A DNA stretch of 64,000 nucleotides, taken from positions 44,985,970-45,049,969 of the forward strand of contig CM055103.1 in the NCBI GenBank assembly GCA_029204225.1, written 5' to 3'. This document shows, piece after piece, positions 45,973-56,893 of this stretch. The notes beneath the pieces were generated by a model that was not told the origin of the DNA, ran no database searches, and saw nothing but the letters and a program-made list of their open reading frames with translations. Each line of letters starts with the position of its first letter. Position 1 is the first letter of the stretch. The position numbers were made by a program, and so were the translations under genes. Source of the stretch: Diphasiastrum complanatum (Eukaryota; Streptophyta; Lycopodiopsida; Lycopodiales; Lycopodiaceae).

Positions 45973-47132
45973 TGGTTGGCTTCTATTTACAGTAAGTATT
46001 CCATTTTTGGTGATATTTGGATGTTTGATCAAGTTCTAGCATGATTTTGCATTGCTTTGTTGATCAAATCTTACTAACCTTTGTTTTGTGAGTTGAACTT
46101 GTGGATCAAAAGCATATTTCAGGTCTATTGAAGATCAGAGGCTGAATAGAAACTATTTTGGATCAGATCATAACACCTAATCATTTGTGATTGTGAGGCT
46201 TGTGCATATTCAATACTAACAATGTTCTTTTCAATCCTATTGTTGACAATCTCCATTCTTGGATGAACACTCTCCTTAAGTGGATGAAACTTCTCCTTAA
46301 GTGGATGACAAATGCTCTTTTGAGTGAGTTGTAATTCTCCTAAAGGCTGAGCAAAGCTCCCATTTGGATGAAAGATCCCCTTTTTTGGGTGAACATATTG
46401 TAAGCTCCATTGTGAAGAGCATATTGTAAAGATTGTCATCAATTTTGGCATAAATTTTGGTGTACTTTGTTGAGCATGTAAGTAACTCTCCTTATGTAAT
46501 TTGATTGGAGCATTTGCTGGAAGGTGTTAACCATTATGCAAGTGTGTTTTCAGGTTCTTAACAGGTTGAGGAACATTCTCATGTGAAGTGATCTTAGATC
46601 TACATCTAAACACCAAGATTTGACAAGATAGTGAAGCTAGTCTTGTGATTCACTAAGTGTGCTCATTCATTCACCTCTAAATCTTGTATTTATCACTTGC
46701 TGGAGTTTATAAACTTTTATAAGTGTGGTTTACATGTGGTTTTACAGGTTGAATCAATATCTTAGTGTGTTGATCATATGTTGATCAAGTTTGTTCATTA
46801 CTAGGTAATCTTGGCATCCTAGTTTTGGGTATTTTCTAAGAATGCAAGTAACTCTTCACACCATAACTTGATTTGGTCACTTGCTGGAAAGTTTGAGAGC
46901 TTAAGCAAGAGTGTGTTCAGGTTGGTTTGATTTTGTAATCCATTCTTAGTGTGTGCAAAGTGTTGCATGTGTTTCAATCTTCCTTTCTATGCTTGGAAAC
47001 CATCTAGGTTCAAGATAGAAGTGTTTTAGGGTCCTAAATCTTCATAGATCTCTTTATCTATCATTTGTTGAGAGAAAAGTGAGTGCTAAGTGCTTTAGGA
47101 CAGAACCTAAAAGTTGAAGAAACATTAGAATC
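45973..47132 (+). other. Leader (5' untranslated region) of intact copia
   Basis: About 1.16 kb without a long frame. It contains three degenerate repeats of about 180 bp, recognisable by TTGCTGGA, a GTGTG(T)TTT(C)AGGTT block and a preceding CAAGTAACTCT (around 46,490, 46,690 and 46,850). It also has a short CTCCTTAAGTGGATGA duplication near 46,270-46,305. It presumably holds the packaging signal. Confidence 0.8.
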
Positions 47133-50100
47133 ATGGCTTCCAATGGTGGGATCATGCTAGAGTCTAGTGAAAGGTTGAGTTCATCAAACTACTCTACTTG
47201 GAAAGTGAGGATGGAGTCCTTACTTGAGTTGAATGAACTCATGGACATAGTTGCAGAAATTGAAGAGAGACCTCTCACACTTCAAGAGCAACAAAGGTTT
47301 GATAAGAAGGCCAAAAGGGCTCTTCATATCATTAAAATGAATGTTACAAATGAATTTCTCAAGGAAGTTGGAAAGTGTCAAAGTGCAAGTGAGGCATGGA
47401 ATGCCTTAAAGAAGCTCTTTGAATCAAAGTCCACATCTAGGGTATTGACCCTAAGGAGACAAATATTTTCTAGTAGGCAAAGAGAGGGTGAAAGTGCTCA
47501 TGCATTTATCTTGAGAGTTAAGTCCCTAAGTGATGATTTAGCATGCATTGATGAGAACATAAAAGATGGTGAAATAGTCCAAGTTATGTTGAATGGTTTG
47601 CTAAATGAACATGCTAACCTTGTGCAAAGTTTTGCCATTCAAAGAGTCTTGCCAAGTGTGGTTGACTTGCAAGAAATCTTATTGGCTGAAGAACATAGGT
47701 TGCAATCAAAGCTTGATGGTGCATCCTTGCAAGGTGGAGGTGAAGAGGCTTTCTTCACAAAAGGCAAATTCAAGGGCAAAGGTAAAGGCAAAGGGAAATG
47801 GTCCAAAGGTGGTAACTTTGATCATGATGATCACTCTTCCTCTTCCTCTTCTACTAAGAACAATAAGTCAAAGTTCAAGTGCTTTTATTGTGGGATAAAA
47901 GGTCATTTTGCAAATGAATGTTATAAGAAGAAAAGAGAGCAAGGAGAGAGGCAAGGAAATCTTACAATAGATGAGGAAGAACATAACACATGTGAATCAC
48001 TTGTTATGACTTCAAGTTTGTTAGCCAACATAGATGATAATGATCCTTGGTGGATTGATAGTGGAGCCTCATCTCACATGACAAGACATAAGGAATACTT
48101 TACATCCTTATTGTCTTATGAGGGAGAAGGTAACATCATCTACACTGCAAATGATGGTCAATGTGACATCAAAGGCATAGGCACTATTCCTATTTCCCTT
48201 TCAACAAATAGGAAAGCAAATCTTGAAAATGTTTTGTACATTCCTTCAATCACTAAGAATTTGCTTAGTGTAAGTCAAATGATTGACAAAGGACTTGATG
48301 TGGAGTTCATTGGAGATGCATGTTTGATAAGTAAATGTGGATCCTTGATTGCTCAAGGTAGGAGGCATGGTAAACTTTTCAAGCTTGATGCATGTGTGAT
48401 CTCTAATCATGAAGGATGTATGGCTAGGGAGCAATTGACAAACCAAGAAGTTTGGCACAAGAGGTTGGGCCATCCCAACTTCAAATCTTTGGAGGTAATG
48501 GCAAAGAAAGAGCTTGTTCTTGGTCTCCCTAAAAGTCTTGTTGCAAACAATAGTGTTTGTGAACATTGTGCCTTGTCCAAATCTCATAGACTTGCTTATT
48601 CTAGATCTACTTCTAGATCTAAAGAAGCTTTTCAACTTGTGCATTCTGATATTCATTCTTCTAGTACAACTAGCAATGGTGGGGCAAAGATGTATGCAAC
48701 TTTCATTGATGACTTTAGTAGGTATACTTGGATCTATCTTCTTAAAAGTAAGGATGAAGTGTTTGCTGCATTTGTCAAGTTCAAGAATGAAATGGAAAAC
48801 CAATTCAATACAAAGATCAAATGCTTAAGATCTGATAATGGAGGGGAATACACCTCAAATAGGTTCAAAGACTTTTGTATAGCACATGGGATTAAGAGGG
48901 AGATGTCTAGTCCTAGGACTCCACAACAGAATGGAGTGGCCGAGAGGAAGAATAGAACCCTTTGTGAATGTGCCAAGGCAATGAGACTACATGCTAATCT
49001 TGCTAAGTCTTTTTGGGGGGAAGCTTTAGCATGTGCTAACTATCTATGTAATAGATGGACAAGTGCTTCCTTGGATGGTAAAACTCCTCATGAGGTTCTT
49101 TATGGTAGAAGGCCGAGTGTCAAGCATTGTAGGATCTTTGGATGTACATGTTTTGTCAATATCACACTTGATGATAGAACTAAAGAAGATCCTTCATCAA
49201 AGAAGGGTGTGTTTGTTGGCTATAGTGAAGTAAGCAAGGCTTACAAAGTGTACATTCCTTCTACAAAGAAAGTTGTCATAAGTAGGGATGTCATCTTTCA
49301 TGAAGAGAATGTTTCCAATGTTGTTGATGTTGATGTTGATGTGCCTACTAATCATCATGATGTGCAAGATGTCTTGGATGAAGATGGAGATGCCACTCCA
49401 AAGCAAACTTCAAGGAAGACTCAAAGGCAAAGGGCTAAGCCATCAAGGCTAACCTATGATGAAAAAGGAAAGCAAGTGGTGGACAACTCTAACTTTGCTT
49501 TTCTTACCTCTTTTGATGAACCAACTTGTGTAGGTGAAGCAATTCAAAAGAAGGAATGGATCCAAGCCATGGATCATGAGCATCAAGCACTCATCAAAAG
49601 CAACACATGGAGGTTGGTAAAGCTTCCAAAGGACAAGAAGGCAATTGGTTGTAAGTGGATCTTCAAGATCAAGACAAATCAAGATGGATCAATCAACAAG
49701 TACAAGGCAAGGTTGGTGGCAAAGGGGTATGCTCAAGAATATGGTATTGACTATGATGAGACCTTTGCACCCGTGGCAAAGATGGTAACTATTCGAATCC
49801 TAATCTCTCTTGCAACTCTTTATGATTGGGATATGTGGCAAATGGATGTTACTAATGCCTTCTTGAATGGTGATCTTGAAGAAGATATTTACATGGAGCA
49901 ACCCGAGGGCTATGTTTCACATGATGAGCCTAATCATGTGTGCTATCTCCAAAAGAGTTTGTATGGGCTAAAGCAAGCACCAAGGAGTTGGTATGCTAAG
50001 CTCAATTCCTTCTTACTTTCTCAAAACTTTGTTATGAGTGAGTATGATCATTCTCTCTACTTTAGATTGAATGAAAATGATATCACTTTACTTTTGGTCT

Positions 50101-51086
50101 ATGTTGATGACATTATCTTAAGTGGTGGTAACAATCTAGATATAGATGAAATCAAGATGGCACTCAAAAGAGAGTTTGAAATTCAAGATCTTGGTAAACT
50201 TCATTATATCTTAGGAATAGAGATTATTAGAACTTCTAGATCTACATTCATATGTCAAGAAAAGTATGTTAACTCTATTCTAAAAAGGTTTCATATGGAA
50301 GATTGTAAAGTTGTTTCTACTCCTATGGAATCAAATGTAAAGCTAACTACAAGAAGTAATGAAAGATCCTTCAAGGACATTACTCTCTATAGAAAGCTAA
50401 TAGGATCTCTTATATGGTTAACCATCACAAGACCTGATCTAAGCTTTGTGGTTGGTAAACTAAGTCAATTTATGCAAGATCCTAGTGAGGCTCATTGGAA
50501 GCTAGGAAAGAGAGTACTTAGATACATCTCGGGATCTAGAGATTTTGGCATCTTGTATGGAGGTACTACACCTAACCTTTGTGGATTTTCAGATTCAGAT
50601 TTTGCAGGTGATCAAATGGATAGGAAGTCAACAAGTGCCTTTGCAATCTATCTTGGAGATGGAGTGGTCTCATGGCTATCAAAGAAGCAACCAACTATCT
50701 CTCTATCTTCCACCGAAGCCGAGTACAAGGCATTAACAACATGCACCAAGGAGATTCTTTGGATCAAGAGGATGTTATTGGATCTTCACTTGCTGGAACC
50801 AGAGAAGACTCCAATCATACTTTGTGATAACCTTTCAGCCCAAAGCTTGGCAAGCAATCCTGTTTTTCATGCAAGGAGCAAGCACATTGAGATTGCTCAC
50901 CATTTTGTGAGAGATCAAGTCATTGCCAAAGAGGTGGAGCTTCAACATGTCTCTTCAAAGGAGTGTGTGGCTGATATCTTCACCAAACCATTGGGAAAGG
51001 ACCTATATTTAATGCATAGATCTAATCTTGGAATGTGCTCAAAGACTATGTTGAAACTAGCATCCAATGTTGAAGAGGGAGTGTGA
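47133..51086 (+). CDS. Copia gag-pol polyprotein, intact (1317 aa)
   Basis: A single open frame encodes the whole replication machinery. Residues 1 to about 240 are gag (LSSSNYSTWKVRM near the start, UBN2-like capsid). A Lys/Gly-rich stretch is followed by zinc knuckle CFYCGIKGHFANEC (250-263). The protease site is DSGASSHM (Asp309). The integrase has HKRLGH (His442 onward), CEHCALSKSH, and catalytic Asp506, Asp568 and Glu604 (35 residues between the last two). The RT has Asp905 (QMDVTNAFLNG) and YVDD at 990-993. The RNase H has Asp1154, Glu1197 and Asp1232. All checked catalytic residues are present and the length is usual for the family. The start is the first Met in frame, 1.16 kb after the PBS. 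The TGA stop overlaps the first bases of the 3' LTR. It appears competent, but expression is not shown. Confidence 0.97.
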   Translation: MASNGGIMLESSERLSSSNYSTWKVRMESLLELNELMDIVAEIEERPLTLQEQQRFDKKAKRALHIIKMNVTNEFLKEVGKCQSASEAWNALKKLFESKSTSRVLTLRRQIFSSRQREGESAHAFILRVKSLSDDLACIDENIKDGEIVQVMLNGLLNEHANLVQSFAIQRVLPSVVDLQEILLAEEHRLQSKLDGASLQGGGEEAFFTKGKFKGKGKGKGKWSKGGNFDHDDHSSSSSSTKNNKSKFKCFYCGIKGHFANECYKKKREQGERQGNLTIDEEEHNTCESLVMTSSLLANIDDNDPWWIDSGASSHMTRHKEYFTSLLSYEGEGNIIYTANDGQCDIKGIGTIPISLSTNRKANLENVLYIPSITKNLLSVSQMIDKGLDVEFIGDACLISKCGSLIAQGRRHGKLFKLDACVISNHEGCMAREQLTNQEVWHKRLGHPNFKSLEVMAKKELVLGLPKSLVANNSVCEHCALSKSHRLAYSRSTSRSKEAFQLVHSDIHSSSTTSNGGAKMYATFIDDFSRYTWIYLLKSKDEVFAAFVKFKNEMENQFNTKIKCLRSDNGGEYTSNRFKDFCIAHGIKREMSSPRTPQQNGVAERKNRTLCECAKAMRLHANLAKSFWGEALACANYLCNRWTSASLDGKTPHEVLYGRRPSVKHCRIFGCTCFVNITLDDRTKEDPSSKKGVFVGYSEVSKAYKVYIPSTKKVVISRDVIFHEENVSNVVDVDVDVPTNHHDVQDVLDEDGDATPKQTSRKTQRQRAKPSRLTYDEKGKQVVDNSNFAFLTSFDEPTCVGEAIQKKEWIQAMDHEHQALIKSNTWRLVKLPKDKKAIGCKWIFKIKTNQDGSINKYKARLVAKGYAQEYGIDYDETFAPVAKMVTIRILISLATLYDWDMWQMDVTNAFLNGDLEEDIYMEQPEGYVSHDEPNHVCYLQKSLYGLKQAPRSWYAKLNSFLLSQNFVMSEYDHSLYFRLNENDITLLLVYVDDIILSGGNNLDIDEIKMALKREFEIQDLGKLHYILGIEIIRTSRSTFICQEKYVNSILKRFHMEDCKVVSTPMESNVKLTTRSNERSFKDITLYRKLIGSLIWLTITRPDLSFVVGKLSQFMQDPSEAHWKLGKRVLRYISGSRDFGILYGGTTPNLCGFSDSDFAGDQMDRKSTSAFAIYLGDGVVSWLSKKQPTISLSSTEAEYKALTTCTKEILWIKRMLLDLHLLEPEKTPIILCDNLSAQSLASNPVFHARSKHIEIAHHFVRDQVIAKEVELQHVSSKECVADIFTKPLGKDLYLMHRSNLGMCSKTMLKLASNVEEGV
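51072..51081 (+). promoter_or_regulatory. Polypurine tract
   Basis: GAAGAGGGAG directly precedes the 3' LTR and lies inside the last codons of the polyprotein (Glu-Glu-Gly). Confidence 0.9.
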
Positions 51087-51736
51087 AAATTGTCAACATT
51101 TCCTAGCTAGTTTGAGGCCTAAATTGGCTAAAATTGTAAATAGTTTTGGTTCTGGAGTTTCACACGTGTGAACCAGGCCACAATGTTTTTATTTACTGTA
51201 TTTTTTCAGTATGATGAAGTGTCAAACTTCATACCCTTCAAAATGAGACCATTTTGATGTATTTTGGTCATATAAGCCATTTTTAGCTATTTTTCCTATA
51301 TAGGGAATATCTAGGGTCAAGTACCTTCTAGAGAGAGGAGAGAGAGTCATCTTCCTCATCCATAAATAGTAGGGAAGTCGTGGAGAACAGGTTGGAGGAA
51401 CCTTTTGTATGCTTCATTGAGATCAATAGATCATTGTCATTGTTTCTTCCTCCATTGAGAGCATTGTTGTGTGTATTGTCTTCAAGCTATTGTGTATGAT
51501 CTTAGGTGCTTTCCAAAAGTGATAGGCTGATGTATTATGGACTGTATAATGCTATTTTGGGCCTCACTTGATGTTTATGGAAGTTTCCATTTGTGATAAA
51601 TGCTTTTTGATCAAGTTCTTTGCATTCTAGGTAGCATAGAATGTGTTGCCAATTCCTAGCTTATGTAGTTTGGAGTGCAAGCATTCAAGCCAATGATCTT
51701 GGAGTTTAGATCCACTTAGGATCTGTATTTTTCACA
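51082..51736 (+). repeat. 3' LTR (655 bp)
   Basis: Same length as the 5' LTR, with the same TGTGAAAA/TTTTTCACA ends and the TTCACACGTGTGAA palindrome at 51,159-51,172. It contains the polyprotein stop codon in its first five bases. Confidence 0.97.
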
Positions 51737-51741
51737 ATATG
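51737..51741. repeat. Target site duplication, right copy
   Basis: ATATG, identical to 45,301-45,305. Host sequence on both sides joins smoothly as the same leader once one copy is removed. Confidence 0.95.
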
Positions 51742-51920
51742 GTTGTGACTAAGCGGAAGGGATGAAGATAGTGAGAGATGTAAAGAAAGTAGCTTTCGGT
51801 TAAGACGAGTGTTTAGAGAGGATGAAAGAAAAGTGTGTAAGATTGAAAGGTGATGTTCAATAGTGTAACGGAAGCATTTTGAATGCTTGCGTGACACTAC
51901 CCCTTAGCATGCAAAATGTT
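51742..51920 (-). other. Continuation of interrupted leader
   Basis: This is the far side of the copia insertion site. It holds a TTCGGTTAAGACGAG remnant of the leader motif and a small hairpin (AAGCATTTTGAATGCTT near 51,872). It then meets gypsy RNase H sequence. Confidence 0.5.
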
Positions 51921-52304
51921 TCAAATGCTTTGTTCTCCACTGGCGATATCAGGTTTGGAGATTGTTGGTGATGGCGCTCTCAATGGAAAACACACTAGGA
52001 TGGCTGATACTAGGTGGAGATGGTGGAAGCAACCACGGATGCACAGAACAAGAGAGCGCCAAGATCGTGTAGGAGAGTTGGAAAATCGCCAATCATCGTT
52101 GACTGGTGTAGTTGCTTTTTTAGCACTTGGTAGTCTGGAAAGGTGGTCCGCCATGAAATGTTGGCTTCCCTTTTCAAACGACTACGCGGAAATTAAATTC
52201 CTCTAAAATCAACAACCATCGAGCTATATTGAGAAGTCTTTGTCATATTCGTCCGGTTGTGCAAGAAGACCTCCAATGGCATACTTACTTGTGTCAGTAT
52301 GTAC
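51921..52304 (-). pseudogene. Ty3/gypsy RNase H fragment
   Basis: The minus strand begins HTDTSKYAIGGLLAQP (about 52,300-52,250; first catalytic Asp present) and, after an internal deletion, resumes with a FRVVV-like block and MADHLSRLPSAKKATTP (52,154 downward). Both blocks match the plus copy at 18.5-18.9 kb closely. The middle, with the catalytic Glu, is deleted. Upstream it is cut by the E LTR. Confidence 0.8.
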
Positions 52305-53097
52305 ATGAAACAAGAAATAAGAAACTGGATTCCTAACAGCATAATAACAATCCAAGAATCAAGAAACACTCATTTCTTGATGCTTAGATTGCCCAAGAAC
52401 AATCAAGAACTGGAATGTAAGAAAGTATGCAAGATCTGCACCACAAACCAGCCTATTTAGTTTACTTGCATGCTGATTTCTACCTTATTCCACAAACAAG
52501 AAATGAATCCTAATCCACAACTAAGTAAGAAACAAGAAAACAAGATCCTAGTTAATGCACAATACAAGGAAATCAAGCATGCTCATAGAAACTTCACTCA
52601 AGAACATTGCCATGAACAAGGAGCTTAGCAATTATCAACAACTCGTGGAGGATCCTCTTTATTTGCTCAAGAGAACTTGACAATACATTCAAAGCTCCCT
52701 CACAAGAGAGGGGAGCCCTTAAATAAGCAAGAAGGCTGCCCACATGGAGCCCAAATGGCAATTCCACCAAATTAGAAATTACATGTGGAATTTGCCCTTC
52801 CACTAAAGGTCACCATCAAAAGGTGGCTCACTCTAACTAATTTAAGGGGGTCTACATTTATTTACAAGGCCTAGGAAATATGACTAGCTCCTACATGGTC
52901 ATTCCTTCTCTGGGATACACTATGAAGGCTCACATAGATATTTCACTGTCATCCTAGCTAGTAATTTCTCGGCTCTCATGCTCGGCTCTCAGCTTCTTCT
53001 GCTCTCCTCCTTCTGAGACCTCCTCGGGCATGGGTGAGAGGTATTCTGTGTCTTTGGCTTGGCTCGGCATCTGAGGATTTTCTGGAATCTACTAACA
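52305..53097 (-). repeat. LTR family E, minus orientation
   Basis: This is the reverse complement of 37,472-38,260 across about 790 bp. It begins (minus) TGTTAGTAGATTCC at 53,097 and has the promoter-like block CTTAAATAAGC at about 52,720. It sits directly against gypsy RNase H, showing insertion or recombination there. Confidence 0.7.
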
Positions 53098-53749
53098 AGA
53101 CGCTTGTGGTTATCCCTACTTGTGTCTCTTCTTTGTTCAATGCTCATGAACTGTAGTAGCTTGTTGGAAATGTGTGGCTGATGCTATGGATGGTTTATAG
53201 CCTCGGCTAGCCGCAATATCTCTTGGAGTTAAAGCAAGATTCAAGTCAATGGTTGACTGATTTCAATCCAGATCAAAAAATATATAGCCCAAGGATGTGA
53301 TTGAGGCTCTCTTTTGTAAGACATTGATCAGTTGTCTGGAGATGAATCTGATCCAATTATATGTGGCCCTCATAGGATTCTCCCAGCATGGCAAAAATCT
53401 AGACAGGAATCCTCAGCAGATGTGCCTTTTGTGTATAGGTGTACTTGGTGAGGTAGACACAGACAGCTCCCAATTCCTTGCATTTAATGGCTTCGAGCAG
53501 GATGCCATCCTTGTGTGAAGTTGTTAGCACATGTGAACTTCACCACACACCTTATAGGATCTTACTGAGGTCTTGTGATTACACATGAATAATCAATGAA
53601 CATATCACATGAAAAATTCAAGGATGGCTCAGAAATAATTCTAAGTGCTCATTATGTGAAAAAGAGGCTGCTCTCGAATAGAGAGAGAAAATGAAGCCAA
53701 AAAACTCGGGTAGAGAGATTTTTGAAAACCTCATCAAAATCTCAATATT
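53098..53749. other. No gene recognised
   Basis: Spacer between the E LTR and a minus gypsy integrase. A stretch near 53,520-53,620 (TTAGCACATGTGAACTTCACC) looks LTR-like with a CACATGTG palindrome, but no borders could be fixed. Confidence 0.4.
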
Positions 53750-54956
53750 CACAATATGGCAAATTAGCCAAGATTTTCCTACATCAAGAGGCTCGAGTTT
53801 CTAGGTGGATTTCCAAGTGTACAATCTTTAGCCCATTTGGTATAGTAGTCCGTAGCTACTATGATATATCTAGCTTGAGTGTTCCTAGCAGCGGGACTAA
53901 TTGGTCTAACATAATCATTTCTCCATTTTTGGAAGGCTTAATAAGTTATGATAGGGTGTATAAGCATAAAGTTGATTTTTTGAAAACATTTTGTCCTTTG
54001 ACAAATATCACAGGCCTTTACGTAGGTGTGGGTATCCTTGAAAAGGGTTGGCCACCAAAATCCTATTAAGTGGATTTTTCAAGCAATTGTTTCGGAAAAA
54101 AAAATGACTAGCTTCAATGCCTTCATGAGTTAGGGATATTATCGAGGTTATTTCACCTTCAGTAAGACAACGTCGGATAATTCCATCTAAACCTTGCTTG
54201 TACAGTTCTCCTGCAATCAACATATAAGGTGGTGTTTTGAGGATGGATAAGGATAGATCCATCTGCCCTGAAGTTAAATATTTAGTAGTAATCTTTGCCC
54301 AAATATGGGTATAGTCAACTTGAAATAATATGACATTGGGTAAATCATTGTTGATGCCTTGGTCCAGAGTTGGTAGATTAGGAATTCGAGATAAACGATC
54401 TGCGAGAAACTATTGAACGCTCTTTCGAACAAAAATCCAAAACTCAAACACGCGTAATAGCAAGATCCATCGAGTAATGCGACCAGTTGTGCAAGTCTAT
54501 TTATAAGATAGAGAAGTGCTTGATGATCAGTGAAGAATGCAAAAACTTTTCCCAGGAGATAATGGCGAAACTTCTAAATAGCATACACCATTGCTAAAGC
54601 TTCATGCTTAGTAGTGGTGTAATTGACTTCAATGGAGATCAATTGTCTACTGAGAAATCGGATTAGATAATTCTTTTTGAATTCTCCTGGTTGGGTGAGC
54701 ACTACTCCGATGGCATACTTGGATGCATCAGTATGCACATGAAATCTGGCATTTTTCAGGGTTCAAAGAGATTTTGAAGCGTTGACATTGGATAAAAAAA
54801 TTTTCCAACACAAACAGATCACGTGTTTCTTCTGAATGCGCTCCTATATCGTCCAAATAAACTTCTAGGGTATCTCCCATCCGCTAAGAAAAGGCAGCTT
54901 GCATAACACACTGGAATGTGCTAGAAGCATTATAGAGACTGAAGAGCATGACTTTC
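53750..54956 (-). pseudogene. Ty3/gypsy RT-RNase H-integrase fragment
   Basis: Reading the minus strand from 54,956: FSLYNASSTFQCVMQAAF and the catalytic VYLDDIGAHS of RT. RNase H blocks HTDASKYAIGVVLTQ, RFLSRQLISIEVNYTTT, HEALAMVYA and FFTDHQALLYL follow (54,750-54,490). The integrase zinc region (YKQGLDGIIRRCLTEGEI, about 54,190) and core YVRPISPAARNTQARY and IVATDYYTKWA (about 53,920-53,840) come next. Stops and frameshifts are frequent. It is the same family as the plus copy at 17.6-19.6 kb. The RT is cut at 54,957 by the F LTR, and integrase ends before its Glu. Confidence 0.85.
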
Positions 54957-55933
54957 TATTAGCTGATGCCATGCCCCAAGGTGTCGATGTAGTGCCTCAT
55001 CACGCAAAAGGGCTTTTAACAAAGATGAAGTTGAACCCACGAGAATAACTAGTGCTAGTTGTACAATTTGTGAGCCCCATGGTAATTCCCAAAAAATGGA
55101 AAACCATGTGGGAGCTAGTAAATGGGCCCTCTCAACTTGAGATATGTTTTTATTGAAGAGGCCTCTCTAATTTGTGTAAGTTAGGTGATAATTTTCTTAA
55201 TTTATGCAAGTCAAGAGGTGGAACCCAAAATGTTATAGGATTGGGTTCACCACTTGTAGAGTACATAGGAGGACCTCCTCCACGAGTTTCCAAGCACTAG
55301 ATATTGTAATGAGATGTTGTTGAATAGATAATTGAAAATCCCTTCATGTGCATTTCAATCTATACTCATTTTCATGCATTGAGTTTGGGTACTTGTGCAT
55401 GAATGTGTTTTGTTGATTCTTTCTCTTCAAGTTCGGTTTTGTGATTAGAATTAGGCAGATGTGCAGGGCTTGGTGGCAAATCATAGTCATTCTAATCTGA
55501 TGCTACTTTGTGCTTGACTCCCTGAAGAGTTCTTGTTAGAAATGTTAAGTGATATTTGTAATAAGTACTTTGTAAGTTCTTATTGTTCTTAGTTAGATAT
55601 AAGTTTGTTGTTCTGATGTTTTCGGTAGGATTAATTTCATTCTTATCCACTATTCCTTGCTTAGTTTAGATTAGTAATAATCTGCATGTTGTAAGAACCC
55701 AAGAATTATTTGTCAGACTATAGAACATAGATATTCAAGTCCTGTTAGGTCCAGATTCAAGTTGACCATCTATTATTGGTAAGGATTGAGATCAGGCTAT
55801 AGATGTACCGATTGACAGACGGGGTACATCACCATTACACTACCATTGTACTGCAAAGATATCCGAGAAGTTGTCATTCATGGGTGACCCCATTGCCAAA
55901 TGAAATTTGTGATAAGCAAAAACTCAACAAACA
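54957..55933 (+). repeat. Gypsy 5' LTR (family F, 977 bp)
   Basis: It starts TATTAGCTGATGCC (the 41.7 kb copy has TGTTAGC, so the terminal G appears mutated) and ends CAACAAACA before a PBS-like sequence. It is the inverted counterpart of 40,757-41,717. It interrupts a minus-strand gypsy RT. Confidence 0.8.
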
Positions 55934-55951
55934 TTGGTGCCACTACTACTC
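55934..55951 (+). promoter_or_regulatory. Primer binding site, gypsy (tRNA uncertain)
   Basis: TTGGTGCCACTACTACTC follows the LTR end directly. The TGGTGCC start fits a tRNA 3' end complement, but I cannot name the tRNA. Confidence 0.5.
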
Positions 55952-56199
55952 ATAATCTTCTTCAATCTTCCTCACAGATTTGTGTCTTACAGTCCATTTT
56001 TCAATTCTCTATGATTTTGCTTGCCTGCATGCGTTCTTGCATTCATCCTTTTTCTACCAGCATGCATTGAATCTCTTCTATGAGATCCACATTTGATCAA
56101 CACCCAATTTGCAAACAATTCCAGAAACTCACCACCCCACCACTCTCTACCATTTCACACACTTTTTTTGGGGAGGAAGACTAGTCAAACGGACGTTTG

Positions 56200-56760
56200 C
56201 ACCCGACAACCCACTTTAAAAAATATATCTGACGTGCACAACGACGAGACAAAATTTTTTTTGTACAATTGCATTCGACAACTTGCGTCCGATGACCTGC
56301 CTTAAAATTTTTGTTCGACAATTGCATCCGACGATTTTCCATCCCGCCGACATTCTGTCCGACATTGCATCCGACGAATTGGTATCCGAAAGTGTTTCAT
56401 CCGATGTTATTCCATCCGGCGATTGCATCCGACAACCAGTCCATACAAATTCTATCCGATGGGTGCATCCAATGAGATTCTTTTTGATGTTGCATCCGAC
56501 GATTTTCTATCCGAAAGTGCATCCCACAATCTTGCATCCGAAGTTGCATCCGACGATTTTCTATCTGAAGTGCATCCGACGATGTGCATCCGACGCTTGG
56601 ATCCAAAGTGCATCCGACCATCTTCTATCCTATGTGCATCCGCCGAAACTGTATCCAAGTAGCCGACAATTGCATCTAAAATTGTAACCAACAGTAGATC
56701 CACTCGATTGTCACACGACTTTACATCCGACACTGTCACTATAATTGCATCCGAAAAGCT
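56200..56760 (+). repeat. Leader minisatellite, GCATCCGAC units
   Basis: Eight exact copies of GCATCCGAC and many near copies (CTATCCGAA, GTGCATCCG, TTGCATCCGACGATTTTC) are packed into about 500 bp with spacings of 13 to 65 bp. It begins about 270 bp after the PBS and ends about 130 bp before the gag ATG at 56,894, so it fills the element leader. Confidence 0.85.
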
Positions 56761-56893
56761 TCCACTCAGATCTGACGGACCATTTCTTATAGAAATCCTA
56801 TTGAAAATCTTATTCTATTCTAGGATACTATCAACCCAATATTGAAAAAAAAACAACAAGAACAACAAAAACAGTTGAATCAATTCAGTTCTC

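Larger units (their letters stand above)
45306..51736 (+). mobile_element. Complete, recently inserted Ty1/copia retrotransposon
   Basis: This 6431-bp element has every expected part: 5-bp target duplication ATATG, two 655-bp LTRs, a PBS complementary to initiator Met-tRNA, a 1.17-kb leader, one uninterrupted gag-pol frame, a polypurine tract and a 3' LTR. By eye the LTRs differ at three positions (about 99.5% identity). With commonly used plant rates (1.3e-8 down to about 2e-9 per site per year) this would mean roughly 0.2 to 1 million years; the right rate for this species is unknown. It landed in the leader of the gag-like element. Related broken copies occur at 19.6, 25.4 and 38.3 kb. Confidence 0.96.

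Noticed and set aside
48246-48803. 185-codon minus frame inside the intact copia
   Set aside because: It is a shadow of the long polyprotein frame on the other strand with no domain similarity.
56200-56760. CRISPR-like or Rho-like repeat with fixed spacers
   Set aside because: Spacing of GCATCCGAC varies from 13 to 65 bp and spacers resemble each other, so it is a leader minisatellite.
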